DNA of 64,000 nucleotides from Flectonema sp. DT1601 (GCA_964019425.1 OZ025813.1:930001-994000); one strand, 5' to 3'. Counted from the first letter of the stretch, positions 1-11,037 are shown. Translations and numbers: made by a program. The notes: generated by a model from the sequence alone, not told the origin.

Positions 1-588
1 AAAAAACCAACAGTGGTGGGCAATGGTTACCTTAACAACAGTAGGGTACGGTGATGTTTATCCAGTAACACCTTTTGGAAAGGTTATCGGTAGCTTAACT
101 ATGTTCGTTGGTGTACTGGTGGTAGCCTTTCCTGTTACAATTCTCTGTAATGTTTTCCAGGTATGATTATCTTAAGCGAACTATACAGCAATTGGGTTTT
201 GTTGGGAGTACTGAAAACGAAATACGTCGAATCACACACAACAGGAAGTCTACACAGAATTTCTTGAAGCTAAGGAAAGTAAGCAAAATAAATCTGAGCT
301 GCAACCCCGTCTGCAGAATATGTTTTTAGAAAGTCAAAGTTCTAATAACAATATGTCTGTTGAAATGGTGTGTTATTTTTTATTTTTTAAATTTTTTTTT
401 TTTCTTCTCTTTTTTTTTAGACTTTTAAATTAAAGCAGGAAAAGGAGGAACCTCCTCCAGCCACACTCGAAACGATGGCTTCAGAACTCCGTTCCATACG
501 TCATGATCTCAACGAAATGAAATTATTGCTTCAAGTTCAACTTAAGAAGCAGGCTAGAGGTGCGGTTGGTAAACATGTAACAAGATGA
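1..588 (+). CDS. Voltage-gated K+ channel, C-terminal part (5' end outside window)
   Basis: The reading frame starting at base 2 gives the pore helix and the selectivity filter TVGYGD (bases 38-55), then a hydrophobic S6 segment ending in [10 protein letters not shown]. This is the signature of Kv-type tetrameric potassium channels of the plasma or flagellar membrane. I read an 84-base GT-AG intron at 161-244 that joins VFQ to [12 protein letters not shown] in phase. A second 53-base intron at 368-420 has a T-rich 3' end. The last exon encodes a charged helix ([19 protein letters not shown]) that could form a tetramerising coiled coil, and it stops at 586-588. An alternative last intron starting near 559 or 568 and ending at the T-run plus ACAG near 655 cannot be excluded. 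Channel identity is firm; the exact C-terminus is not. Confidence 0.85.
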
Positions 589-1410
589 CACCTCTGATTT
601 TAATTATCTTTTTACCTGATTCGCGTCTGTTTTTTTTTTTTTTTTTTTTTACAGCAAGACACTTTTCCAGGTGAATTGTTTCTCTCAGTTAGTTATTTCA
701 TATTTACCCTAAAAAGGATAATGTTTTAAGCAATCCACACGCAGCAGACCTTCTGATTTCCTTTTTTTATCGAAAGGAGCAAACCATCCAACAAGAGAAC
801 AACAACTTTAATTATAATATTACATCTCCGACCAACTACATGGCAGTTACACAGCGATGCCCGATGTTTATGTCATTGGGCTACACTTAACCTGTTTTAA
901 CAGGTATACTTTTTTTTTTTTGCTTTTTTTTTTGCATTCGGAAAACTGATAGCACCGACAAGGTCATTAGCGACTTTTAAAAAAAAAATGCTAAAAAAAA
1001 AAAAACATTATGTTGTTAACCACGGCATAATGTCTTAAGAGTTTATTGCAACAGGTGGATTCTCTTTTACTGAAATTTAAAGAACTCTGCGAGCACCCAA
1101 AGTGGAAGTGCTCTCTACTGGCTATCACAGCGGCTTTCCAACAAGGGGTGTGGAATTTCGGTGATACAGAGTAACGAAAAAAAACAAGATGCAATTAAAA
1201 ATATCTTAATATGAGTACTTCTGTACTTGAAGTAATTTCTTAGGAGTCAGTTCCAACTAAGATAATGATTGTAACGGATGACGTGTTTCAGTAACTTTTA
1301 TATTGTTTTTTTCAGATAGAACATGAATTGGATGTCTTTATATTTTAAGTAGTAGGAAGTTTTCGTTCACAATTATTAAACTCCCCCAATCAGTAAATAA
1401 ATTGTTGCAG
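589..1410. other. Intergenic spacer
   Basis: AT-rich spacer with T and A runs. It holds the channel 3' UTR and two acceptor-like sites: a T-run plus ACAG ending near 655, and a T-run plus CAG at 1313-1315. I see no convincing gene on either strand. Confidence 0.6.
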
Positions 1411-2613
1411 ATGCACAGGGTGGGTGATTTAGTATCCCCAAATCCCGCGGAAGCTTTGGGAGAACAGTCAGTCGAAGTATTGAAGAGACTGATGGCAGCT
1501 TCAACTACCGATGGCAGTGGCTCATTAAGAACAGCGAGTCCAAACTTTGGGGTGAACATGAGACCTGAAGCATCTCTGAGAACTGCCAGCCCGAATCGAA
1601 TTGTTGATTATCCTGTCAGTAGAATTCCTGACTCGTCAATGAGAACTGCCAGTCCAAATATCCCGCCACCGCAAGGTTCTGTAAACGACTTTGCATCTTC
1701 TCGTTTCCCTTCAGTGAGTCCTGGTGGAGCATCGGCGCTAGGAATGCTCCTCCAGCAGGGGAGATCGCTGTCGCCGAACAATTACCCTTCGGCTCCTCCG
1801 TACGCGAAACAAGCTCCTCCTGTTTATTGGCAACAGGATGCCGTCCCATCTGCGGCATACGTGGGGAGGACGAGTCCTCCAATCCCAACAGACTTAATTG
1901 GTGGTGGAATGTTGACTAACTACGAAGGTAGATATGTTGGGAGAGTTAGTCCTCCTACAGAATCAACTTTAGCAGGACCATCTAATAAATCAATACCACT
2001 AGGAACTGAGGCTGCTAATAGCGATGCGTTAGCAGCTGCACTCGCCGGATTCGGAGGACGTCCAATCGACACCTGCAGGCCAGCAGAAATACCTCAAAAC
2101 TTACCAACAGAAGTTGTAGGTCCTGGTGATAATAGTGCTAGGTATCGTGCTCGTGTTATGGTTCAGCATTATATGGCTGCACAACAAATGAACGCTTCAC
2201 TTCAGCAACAGTTATCAGAAAGTAAAGAAGTCCTTCAAAAACAGAAAGACATTAAAGATGAAGAGTTCAAGGCGATCACTCGTCGGCTTCAAGCAGCTGA
2301 AATGGAAAATAAGAACCTCCTCGACAACGCCCTTCACATTACAACACAATCAGCAGACGTCTCTTCTTCTACAAGAGAGCGTTCTTTAGAACAAGAGAAT
2401 GTATCACTTAGAGCTCACATTCAAGGTATCGAACAAGAGAATAACAGACTTCGTAACTTACAAATAGAAATTAACGAGGGTGCCTACGGTGGACTAGCAG
2501 ACCAAACTCTCAGGTCACAAAACGAAGCCCTTCGAGTAAAACTGCGACAGAAGAAGGAAAACATCGCATCTCTAGAACAAATGCTCCGCCTGCACATGTC
2601 TATTCGTAAGTAG
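1411..2613 (+). CDS. Ser/Pro-repeat coiled-coil protein, unknown function
   Basis: A 400-residue protein if it starts at ATG 1411, the first ATG of the frame. That ATG directly follows TTGCAG, so the 5' UTR would be almost absent if this AG is the acceptor; another AG lies at 1314-1315. The N-terminal half is low complexity, with three copies of LRTASPN-like units (near residues 30, 47 and 71) and related RTSPP and RVSPP units, all proline-directed kinase-type sites. The C-terminal third, from about residue 245, is rich in Gln, Glu and Leu with heptad spacing, which predicts a long coiled coil. I recognise no catalytic domain. A cytoskeletal or scaffold role regulated by phosphorylation is an inference only. 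Its neighbour downstream has a similar architecture of a low-complexity basic head plus coiled coil. Confidence 0.7.
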   Translation: MHRVGDLVSPNPAEALGEQSVEVLKRLMAASTTDGSGSLRTASPNFGVNMRPEASLRTASPNRIVDYPVSRIPDSSMRTASPNIPPPQGSVNDFASSRFPSVSPGGASALGMLLQQGRSLSPNNYPSAPPYAKQAPPVYWQQDAVPSAAYVGRTSPPIPTDLIGGGMLTNYEGRYVGRVSPPTESTLAGPSNKSIPLGTEAANSDALAAALAGFGGRPIDTCRPAEIPQNLPTEVVGPGDNSARYRARVMVQHYMAAQQMNASLQQQLSESKEVLQKQKDIKDEEFKAITRRLQAAEMENKNLLDNALHITTQSADVSSSTRERSLEQENVSLRAHIQGIEQENNRLRNLQIEINEGAYGGLADQTLRSQNEALRVKLRQKKENIASLEQMLRLHMSIRK

Positions 2614-2739
2614 TGTTCCGCCATTCGTTTTCAATAAAAACAAGACGAAAACCTCTGTAGCATAGAAATAACAAAAAGCGACACTTAGATTATATTATTT
2701 GATATACGGTGAGTTCAAAAACGTTTTTTGGGGGAAAAT

Positions 2740-2763
2740 ATTTATTTTATTTCATTCTTTCAG
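2740..2763 (+). promoter_or_regulatory. Predicted trans-splice acceptor for the 2785 gene
   Basis: A T-rich tract ends in TTTCAG at 2758-2763, and the start codon follows 21 bases later. No upstream exon is evident, so this looks like a spliced-leader addition site rather than a cis-intron end. Confidence 0.6.
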
Positions 2764-2784
2764 ATCATCTGATTTCACATTAAA

Positions 2785-4203
2785 ATGTTCGGATCTCTAA
2801 AAGGGTCAGCTCTCCCTAATGGTGACGGACGTAAAAGACAGAATACTATTGGAACTGTTACTGATGCGAGGAGGAGTAACAGTGCAGTACGCGGTGGTAA
2901 TGACATTGTGAAGTGGAACAACACGGATTTCAAGAAGAAGGGATCCAAACCGAGGAAGCATCCTGCAGCGCCTAGACTTTCAAATACAAAAGTTGTGAAG
3001 CCTTCAGCAAGAGGGAGAAGTACGAGCAGCAGTAAACCTGCAACTGCCAGGGGAAGGAGCACTAGTGGTAGTCGCCCTGCAACTGCCAGGGGCAGAAGTA
3101 ACAGCAGCAGTAGACCAACCGGAAGGGAACGAAGCGCCAGTAGCAGCCGCCCAGGTACAACTGCAAACAGAGCTCGTCAAGGCACTCGAGGAAAGTCTCC
3201 AGCTGCTACAACGCGAGGACGCAGTACATCAACAACACCAGCACGTGGTAGAACCCCACCAGCTGTAAACAGGGGAAGGGAGCGCACTCGCATAAACTTC
3301 AGTCCTGTCCCATCTCGCACTCCAGTCGGTCGCTCAAGAAGTCGCAGCACCAGTCTTCCGGCATCGAATAGAACTCGCAGTCGTAGTTTGACTTCTGGTA
3401 CTCGCACGGGAAAAGCAAAACGTTCCGACTCGTGTGGAACAACGGGACGAAAACTTCAAAACTACGCTCCACAGGGTGGTCCAAATCCGGTGAGATCGAA
3501 ATCAAAGCAGCAAAAGAAAAAGAAAACCGGAGGGAAGATTATGGAGGAAGAAATGTCAAAGTTGGCTGGGCAGTTGAAGGCGATTGAGGACGAAAATCTG
3601 AAGCTGCGTTTCGCTCTGGAAAAGGAAGTTGAAGAACGCGAGAGAGAAGCCGAAGAGAGGGCGCTAGAAGCAGAGATTGCAAGGGCGGTATCGGAAGAGA
3701 CGCGCGCCGTGTCTGAGGAAACGAACCTTTCAATGAGTTCGCAATCTTCGTACACAAAATACGCTCTGAGAGAAACATCGAGATCAGGTGATTCCTCTAA
3801 TGCTTCTGTTGAGAGCTCCACTCCAAGCGCAGTGATGACTAAACCTGCCGTATCATCGCAAGGTCCTGGCCAGCGCATGACCGTAGAAACATCAAAATCT
3901 GTCTTTGCTCCGGCTTCGTCCTCTGGAAAACACCGCCTCCCACTTCATCAGCACGCACCAAATATGTCTTTTGATTGCGAGTCTGTTGATTATTCCCCAA
4001 AACATCTTCCTTCTATTGCAATTACAGCTGCAACTCCACCACTCAGAAAGGGTGTTGAGGCTGGACCTGATCTGTTTTACGCGTCAATTACTCAGCAGCA
4101 ATCCTCGTATGATTCTGTTGGGTGCAATTCGATCACAGCTACAGCTCGTAGGAGGCCTTCTGTTACTGTGGCAGTGGCAGTTCACGAACCTAATCCTTTT
4201 TGA
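2785..4203 (+). CDS. Basic RS/RG-repeat protein with coiled coil, unknown function
   Basis: A 472-residue protein starting at ATG 2785, 21 bases after a T-rich CAG. Residues about 70-215 are a strongly basic tract of repeated ARGRSTS, GSRPATARGR and SRSRS-like units, resembling microtubule- or nucleic-acid-binding low-complexity regions. Residues about 252-315 form a charged coiled coil (EEEMSKLAGQLKAIEDENLK onward) containing a short duplicated AVSEET unit. The remainder is Ser/Thr/Pro-rich. No enzyme domain is visible. The Ser-rich basic head could be a substrate for SR-type kinases, but this is inference. The ORF is long, uninterrupted and clearly better than the antisense frames over it. 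Confidence 0.7.
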   Translation: MFGSLKGSALPNGDGRKRQNTIGTVTDARRSNSAVRGGNDIVKWNNTDFKKKGSKPRKHPAAPRLSNTKVVKPSARGRSTSSSKPATARGRSTSGSRPATARGRSNSSSRPTGRERSASSSRPGTTANRARQGTRGKSPAATTRGRSTSTTPARGRTPPAVNRGRERTRINFSPVPSRTPVGRSRSRSTSLPASNRTRSRSLTSGTRTGKAKRSDSCGTTGRKLQNYAPQGGPNPVRSKSKQQKKKKTGGKIMEEEMSKLAGQLKAIEDENLKLRFALEKEVEEREREAEERALEAEIARAVSEETRAVSEETNLSMSSQSSYTKYALRETSRSGDSSNASVESSTPSAVMTKPAVSSQGPGQRMTVETSKSVFAPASSSGKHRLPLHQHAPNMSFDCESVDYSPKHLPSIAITAATPPLRKGVEAGPDLFYASITQQQSSYDSVGCNSITATARRRPSVTVAVAVHEPNPF

Positions 4204-5447
4204 GGGATTTGAGAGTACGTAAACCTTTTTGTTAACCTTTTTTTTCCCTTATTTTTTATTAGCTCCAAGCGAATCGTGTATGTTGCACACTTTTGTGTTT
4301 CATGTGCTTTTTTTTGTAAAATTGTCACTATTTTCCCTATATCTCCACATTAGAATTATTATTGTAAAAAACGCACACAAAAAAAAAAAAAAAAAAAAAG
4401 AATTAAATATTTTGTAATAGATTTCGTTTTGAGTCCTCGAGGGGCAAAAAAAATAAAAAAAAAAATATTCATTTTGCTTTTATGATGGATGTAACAAAAA
4501 AAACAAAACAAAACAAAAAAATAGAACCTTAGAATTGAAGAGAGAGAAAATATTTTTTTTAATTTCTAACAATTCATTTTTTTCTTTTTCACCCCCTCAG
4601 TGCAACCAAGTATGGTCAGTTTCAAGTTGCTTTATATTTAACCCTTACACCAACGTAAGAACCCCCCAAAATAACGGGTACAAATTTTTTACTGTTTTTT
4701 CAAAAAGAGAACAGGTACCCCCCCGAAAACTACGTACCAAACCAGACACAACTACTACTACGGGTCAATAGCACCTGTCACCCGCACACCCTCCCCATTC
4801 GGGGTCAGATACCAAACAGAATTTAGTTGCCACATGACATGGAGGTTACAATGACCTGCGAATATAAGACTATTGATGGTGTGCGAAGAAAGAATTAAAC
4901 GCAAAATAGATGACGACTCAACTAATAACAGTGAAACAAGCAGACGTCAAAGATTCAAAAAGGGAAGTAGTATAAGATTAAGGCTCCTGAAACTACATAT
5001 TCTATTACCCTAGATCGCCCGACGGGCCGCGAGAATCTGCAGTGGGCTACCAATGCCCCGAGGCAAGCGAAGCCGCGGCGAGGAGTTTTGAGAGTAAACT
5101 CAAGGAGGGGTCTCTCAATCTGGAAACGGCGAAAGCTGCGGATAAGCTGGTAGGAGGGAAGGTGCATACCACTTTTGGGGGTCAGAGTGTTGCTTACTTT
5201 TATTTACCATTTAATAAAAACTATTGCGGACACGTAAGGAACATAAAATACATCTCAATAAGCGAAAAAAAAAAATTCTTTTTTTAAACTATATATCAGC
5301 TCCGGTGGTGCAAGAGTTAATCATAAAAAAGGAATTCGTATAAACCATGATGAGAGAAGAAGGATTTTTCTTTTTTTTAATTTAAACTATTATTCCACGT
5401 CTAATTCACAACACAGTCTAACAGCACGTTTTTTTAAAAAAGAAAAC
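4204..5447. other. Intergenic spacer with a GC-richer island
   Basis: Mostly A/T runs and the 3' UTR of the upstream gene. Bases about 4985-5170 stand out as distinctly GC-richer than the surrounding spacer and are open in more than one frame, but none has a good ATG or recognisable domain. The island may be a worn fragment of a gene or element. Confidence 0.45.
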
Positions 5448-6431
5448 ATGATAATAAGAACTCTGGTGGCGATCGCCACCATTGCGGTTGGGTTTGCGAG
5501 ACCTATTTATCCATCTGCGGTGAAGGTTTGTACAACAGATGCTAGTTGTCAATTGAACGGAGATAGAAATGCAGTTTGTACTGTAACTGGGTTTTGTACA
5601 TGCGATGCTGGTTACAGTACATTAACTTCACAAGCAGCTATCCTGTCAGCCCCGAGTACGTATAATGGTTGTTTTGCAAATGGAAGAACTGTTGCAGACG
5701 AACTAACGACGACTATTTCAGTGGTGATTACAATGAGTTTTCCAAGTGGTGATTGCACGCGGGTCACTGAACTAGCGCCTCTCGTTGATACCGCAGTCGG
5801 GAAGACAGTTGGGACTATTGGAAGAACTATTTCAAGTTCTTACACTTGTCCCCTTTCCAACTCAGCGACTCCGACGTCACCTTCTAGTACGGAAGGTATC
5901 TTTATTAGTCTAATTATTAGTGGGACTGTGGGTGATCTTTTCACAGCTACTTTTATAAACTTTGACGTTGAGCTCATGAGAAACCTTGAGCAAGTATCGT
6001 TGTCTATAATTAAACCTCCTCCACAGTGGAGTTGGTGGATGTATCAAGCAGAGGCAAGTAAACTATTGTGTCGAGAGAATATTGATGTGAATTCTGTTGT
6101 AATGGCTTTCTTTGCATCTCCTGGTCAATGCCGTTCAGCAACATGTTCCTCTCTGTCACGTAATAACCCAGTCACTGGACGATGTGATCGAAACATCATT
6201 TCCAACTCTGATGATGGTCTTTCTGACAGTGCCCTTGCTGGGATTATTTGTGGATCTGCTATTGGGGTTGCGATTATTGTGTTCTTAATTTACTGGTTTG
6301 CTTGCCGTAAAAATGATTCCGACGAAGGAGCCGAAGAAACTGAAGAAGGTAAAGAAGTCGAAGGACAAAGCAACAACAGCATTGATGAAGGGATACACAA
6401 CCCAGACTCAGAACCTGAAAAAAGTAGTTAA
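5448..6431 (+). CDS. Cys-rich type I membrane protein
   Basis: A 327-residue protein. Residues 1-17 form a signal peptide (MIIRTLVAIATIAVGFA). Residues about 27-75 hold six or more cysteines with the pattern CxxDxxCxxxGxxxxxCxxxGxCxCxxGY, an EGF-like arrangement. A middle Ser/Thr-rich ectodomain of about 170 residues follows, with further cysteines. Residues about 262-287 are a single transmembrane helix (ALAGIICGSAIGVAIIVFLI) followed by a short acidic cytoplasmic tail rich in Glu. This is a surface protein, perhaps adhesive or receptor-like; no named family is recognised. Acceptor-like AGs lie at 5415-5416 and 5423-5424. The overlapping frame around 6298 is a shadow of the tail. Confidence 0.75.
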   Translation: MIIRTLVAIATIAVGFARPIYPSAVKVCTTDASCQLNGDRNAVCTVTGFCTCDAGYSTLTSQAAILSAPSTYNGCFANGRTVADELTTTISVVITMSFPSGDCTRVTELAPLVDTAVGKTVGTIGRTISSSYTCPLSNSATPTSPSSTEGIFISLIISGTVGDLFTATFINFDVELMRNLEQVSLSIIKPPPQWSWWMYQAEASKLLCRENIDVNSVVMAFFASPGQCRSATCSSLSRNNPVTGRCDRNIISNSDDGLSDSALAGIICGSAIGVAIIVFLIYWFACRKNDSDEGAEETEEGKEVEGQSNNSIDEGIHNPDSEPEKSS

Positions 6432-6978
6432 AGTCTTTCATAGTATGAAAGATTCAACACGTTTAACTCCCGACCGTATCTGGGATCGCATTTTAGGTGT
6501 GCTACCTGAACAGCTAGTGCAAATGTTTGTCTTCGTCAATATCATTTTATTGTTTTTAATAGATTTCGAACGAATGAATTTTTTTTTTTTTTTGTTGAAA
6601 AAAAAAATACTACTTTTCTTTTTTTGTTCTGCTCTGTGTTCCTTGTTGTTTCATTGCCACAATAAGTAGTGTGCGTATATTGTGTAAATTCACTAAAAGA
6701 TAAAAAAACTTAACTAACCACTACAGTTTTCACTGTATGAGTGTAGATTTAGAAATCTGCTCATAACGAAAAAAGAAAAGAATGGGGAAAAAAAAAAAAA
6801 AAAAAAAAAAAAACGTAAATTTTTCTTCGTTGTTTCGTGCCTAACTCTAAGTTTGTCGAAGCATTCCTCATCATTCAGAATAAAGCGTTCGGTAAAATTT
6901 TAAAAAGTGAATTTTTTTTTTTTTTTAAATTTTAATTTCAACAAACAATTAACACAACAAAACAAGGAAGAAAAGAAA
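6432..6978. other. Intergenic spacer
   Basis: 3' UTR followed by long homopolymers (A-run near 6789-6813, T-run near 6910-6926). I see no gene. Confidence 0.6.
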
Positions 6979-8715
6979 ATGCCTGGAAAACCATTTGCTC
7001 AGGCTATAAGAAAACCAGTAATAAAGGATGCCTGGGACACCGATAGCAGCGGCGAAGTAACATCAAGACAACCAGTCGTTAGATGCAAACACATCGATCA
7101 TGAAAGCGATCGTGAAAGTGAAAGCATCGCGGATGAAATTGAACTGACTACGGGATGTCGGGTGTCAACGAAACCAGCTAAGAATCAAAAAGAAGATCCC
7201 GTCACTCTAATGAAGTTATCACCTGGGAGAACAGTTACTATAATATCACCGAACGGAGAGAGTCGTCTAACTTATAACATCTCAACGCTTCACACTGTCG
7301 CTAGAACAAACGGTAAATGGTTAATGCCTCCTCATTTTAGAGAAGAAATAGACCCGAAACTTTTAGAATTAATACGCAAGATAGATCCAAAAATCGCCGA
7401 CTCAAAACTACCTAAAAAACGCAGCGACGGTGATGCCCACCTCGACGATGACTTAATTGAAGAACTTAACCACCTGGAACAGGAAGCTAATGAAGGTGTT
7501 AGTTATGATCAACATCGTCACTTGCTCTCTGCTTTTAACTTAGGAGATAGTGTATCTCGTAGGAATATTTATTTCTGTCCATACTGCTGGGACGAAGCAG
7601 TTGATGATGCGCGTAGTCCTGAAAATAACGCGACGATGGAGAAGCCATCTTTTTTGTGTCGTGAAGATAAAAAGAAGGGTTCGCAATCTGGTTCAGATGG
7701 CGGAAGTGAATTCAACTCTGAAGTGGAGGAAGACATTAGTAAAAAGAATTCACAAGTTGATCCAACAACAAGAGTTCAAAGTGTTGTCGATGCTGATGCT
7801 GAAACAACTGATGAGGAAGAAGAAGAAGATGAAGAATGCGACGAATCGTCTTCCAACACATCCACCAGCTCCAGTGACATGTCAGTCACTGGACACTTCA
7901 ACATGGAAGTCTTTGAACATAAAAAACAGAAATTACTAAAAGTTCGCAAGCGAAAAGAAGCCAAAAAACAGTCTTCCAAAGGACCAGTTAACGAGCAACA
8001 AGAATACGAATCAATGACAATGGACCAACGCCGTGAAGAATACGGTCTCAAAGACCCTCTGAACAGCCTTTGGAAGGTTGACGATCGTGTTGAAACCTGG
8101 AAGAACATATTATTCTCAACAGCTCAAAAGTGTCGCTCACACATTAAGAATCACCACGGAGGATCTGGATCGACCGTCGTAGAAACACTCCGAGATAAAA
8201 TAACTAGATATATCGAAAGTAGGAATCAACGCTTTATGAACTCTCCTTGGTTTGATGAAACAAAACTTACACATCAACAAGTACTAGCACCATCTAATCA
8301 CGCTTATTGGTTCTGGTTTGCAAGATATAATGTAATGCGTTACAACACGATGCTCAAAGCAGTTGAGCAGTCTGACGGCACAGGATCGAAATTTGTAACC
8401 GACAAGAACGCTCACGTAGAGTCTGATGAATCGTCTCACATCTGTGAGAACAGCACCTCCTCTTCGGAGCTGCAACGCCGACGTGATAAAGTAAAACAAA
8501 AAAAAAAGCGTCAGAGGCAGGCTCGTAAATCTGGGAAGGAACTGACCGCAACAACAAGCGATGAATCATCAGGCGAGTCTCAACCACGAGCACCTTCAAA
8601 GAAAAACAAAAGAAAACTTCGCAAATCATCCAACAGCGACAGCAGCAGTAACCCTCCAAGAGCTCAACAAAAAAGGAAAAAGGAATCCTCCGAGGAAGAA
8701 ACTGCAGCATTTTAA
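6979..8715 (+). CDS. Charged, probably nuclear protein of unknown function
   Basis: A 578-residue protein starting at ATG 6979 (MPGKPFAQ); an upstream in-frame GTG is only UTR. Three zones are visible: an N-terminal moderately conserved-looking region; a stretch of acidic and Ser-rich low complexity with runs such as EEEEEDEECDE; and a more ordered region at about residues 350-480, rich in Trp and His (SLWKVDDRVETWKNILF and SNHAYWFWFARYNVMRYN). The C-terminus is Lys/Arg/Ser-rich and resembles nuclear localisation signals. A CPYC pair near residue 198 is not enough for a zinc finger call. I do not recognise a family. The likely acceptor is the AG at 6965-6966 after a T-run and an A/C-rich stretch. 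Confidence 0.65.
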   Translation: MPGKPFAQAIRKPVIKDAWDTDSSGEVTSRQPVVRCKHIDHESDRESESIADEIELTTGCRVSTKPAKNQKEDPVTLMKLSPGRTVTIISPNGESRLTYNISTLHTVARTNGKWLMPPHFREEIDPKLLELIRKIDPKIADSKLPKKRSDGDAHLDDDLIEELNHLEQEANEGVSYDQHRHLLSAFNLGDSVSRRNIYFCPYCWDEAVDDARSPENNATMEKPSFLCREDKKKGSQSGSDGGSEFNSEVEEDISKKNSQVDPTTRVQSVVDADAETTDEEEEEDEECDESSSNTSTSSSDMSVTGHFNMEVFEHKKQKLLKVRKRKEAKKQSSKGPVNEQQEYESMTMDQRREEYGLKDPLNSLWKVDDRVETWKNILFSTAQKCRSHIKNHHGGSGSTVVETLRDKITRYIESRNQRFMNSPWFDETKLTHQQVLAPSNHAYWFWFARYNVMRYNTMLKAVEQSDGTGSKFVTDKNAHVESDESSHICENSTSSSELQRRRDKVKQKKKRQRQARKSGKELTATTSDESSGESQPRAPSKKNKRKLRKSSNSDSSSNPPRAQQKRKKESSEEETAAF

Positions 8716-8971
8716 ATGAAACTTCCAACTAAGGGAGTGCCACAATTATCTCACACTTGAAGTGTATGTTATATAAACAAACACATTCACTGTAATAATA
8801 GTAGACAGTAGACACGCAATAAGCGTGTTAAAAAAGTATCCCTCAGTGAAATGATCTTATTTATTTTTATTTTATTGATTAACAGCAACAATATAAATAT
8901 CCAACAACAATGTTACAATTAACCAGTTCAATGTATTTAATCATTTCGTTAACAAGGTGTCCACCAGCAAA

Positions 8972-11037
8972 ATGAGTACCCCGGCATCCGGGGGAGAGAA
9001 AGGCCGGTGGTTTGAGAAGACCACCGAGAAAGGAAAGAATGTTGCCCCAGTTGGAGGGGATCGCGTGACAGTCGCAGTTAGAGTTCGTCCAATGCTAAAA
9101 GGAGAAGGTCGGGCTCCAGATGGAGATGCGGAAAATATGAAAGCGGCAGCGATTGTTGGAAACACAGAACTAAACACGATTGAGAGCTACAGCGGGAAAG
9201 TCAGAAAACGAGATTTTCAATTCGACTACGTCTTCACTGACGACCAATATGAGATTTACGACTGTATTGGTAGAGATATGCTAAAGGAAGGAATGGCCGG
9301 CTACAACGTCTGTCTATTCGCCTACGGTCAGACTGGATCTGGAAAGACCTACACCGTTCAGGGAATGCCGGGAGCAGGTATAGCAGTTGATTCTCCACTC
9401 CTTGCAACCCCCGACAATGAAGGTATCTTACCCAGATTAGTTAGAGATTTATTTAATGTCGTTGAAGAACGATTGGATGAAGACTCAACACTGAATATCA
9501 AAATCACAATGTCATTCGTTGAAGTCTATAATGAGAAAGTACGCGATTTGTTACCAGTAAAACCTGTTCCAAAAGGACAAGAACCACCTTCTCTTGACAT
9601 CATTCAAGGAACAGAAAAAAGAATAGAAGTCAGAGGACTATCACAACACACGGTAATGAGTGCAGAACGTGTAATGCAACTACTAATGCAAGCTAATAAA
9701 AATAGACAAGTTGCGGAAACAAAAATGAACGAATGCTCTTCCAGATCACATTCAATTATGCAACTGTACGTTGTTCAGCAGTATGAGACTCCAAGTGTTG
9801 ATAAAAAAGATGTTGAATCACTTATTACAATTGTTGATTTAGCTGGTTCAGAACGTCAGTCAAAAACAGAATCACAGGGACAGACATTAGCAGAAGCGAA
9901 ATACATAAACCACTCACTTTTAATGCTTGGTCGGGCATTGAACAGTTTTAGCAGTAAGGAAACGAACACTCACGTTCCTCTTCGTGAATCGAAGCTGACT
10001 CGACTACTGAGCGAGTCCTTCGGAGGTAATAACAAAACTTGGATGCTCGCCACAGTCGCTCCTTCAGCTTATAATTATAGTGAATCGGTAAGTACCTTGA
10101 ACTACGCATCTAATGCTAAGTACATCAGAAACCATGCAAGGCAAAACAGATTAGAACGTGCACTAGAAATGAAAGATCTAAAAGAAATGAATAAGAAGTT
10201 AGAGGATAAACTAGAAGACTTAAGAAGTAAAAGTGAAGTGATGAGACGTCAAATTGACCGACTACGACGTGAGAACGATGACATCGATGGAAGCAACGCA
10301 GACGACGTCGAAGAAGGTGCTGCTCTTCTCACAATGAAAGAAACACTTAAAACAGAACTGTCAATGTTACAACAGGACCCTCCTTCAAAGGGAGGATACT
10401 CTCGAACTGACTCTTGGATAAGAGATGGCACGCTACCACCTGTAAGTAATTTAAATAACATGTATATTGGGAGAGCTAAGGTTTCGTTAAGGAATATTAT
10501 TGAACAGAATTCAGCTTTTTTCAACCTCCCTCTCACCAACGAATCCGGTGTGAGAGTCACGTCTAAGGCAACTCTGATGGTAAAAATATACCCCGTCGAT
10601 GCAAAAGGGGCGGTTGTTACTCAATCTCCTGCTAAATCTGAGAGGGGTCTTCTTGGTCAGCGAGTTGATTTTGTTGTGCATATTATCTCAGCGATGAATA
10701 TTCCAAAGGTATGTTACTTTCATGGTCATCAATAATTGTTTCAGGGGACCCCAATAATAATAATAATAATAAAATAGGAGTTCAGCAACACAGTTTTCTG
10801 TGAGTTCGTCTACAAGTGGGCTGAGAAGGATTCTTATAAAACAGCTGATGCTTCAGGAACGAATCCGAAATTTGATTTCCGAAAGCGATTCGCATTTTCA
10901 AAAGTATGTTTATAAATCAAAAAGAACGAAATAAACAAAAATAACAATTCAAAAACACACCAAAACAGATGAATGTCGGCCTTGTGGAATACTTCAGAAG
11001 CGATAATGTTATTACATTCATGGTGATAGGAACATAG
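8972..11037 (+). CDS. Kinesin-3-type motor protein, short form
   Basis: Three exons (8972-10708, 10778-10903, 10969-11037) encode about 643 residues. The start is ATG 8972; the in-frame GTG upstream is not needed. The motor domain spans about residues 30-390, with P-loop GQTGSGKT near 119-126, switch I NECSSRSHS near 253 and switch II DLAGSE near 289. A short coiled coil follows (about 390-440). The C-terminal region, rebuilt across two GT-AG introns (69 and 65 bases), reads VDFVVHIISAMNIPKEFSNT then VEYFRSDNVITFMVIGT, which resembles the kinesin-associated segment found after the motor and FHA domain in KIF1/KIF13 proteins. I see no clear FHA, PH or long tail, so the protein is far shorter than animal kinesin-3. 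A role in intracellular or flagellar transport along microtubules is inferred from the family. Confidence 0.85.

Noticed and set aside
162-278. A second open frame after the K+ channel S6 helix suggesting a one-base frameshift
   Set aside because: A canonical 84-base GT-AG intron at 161-244 joins the exons in phase with a sensible channel sequence, so no frameshift is needed.
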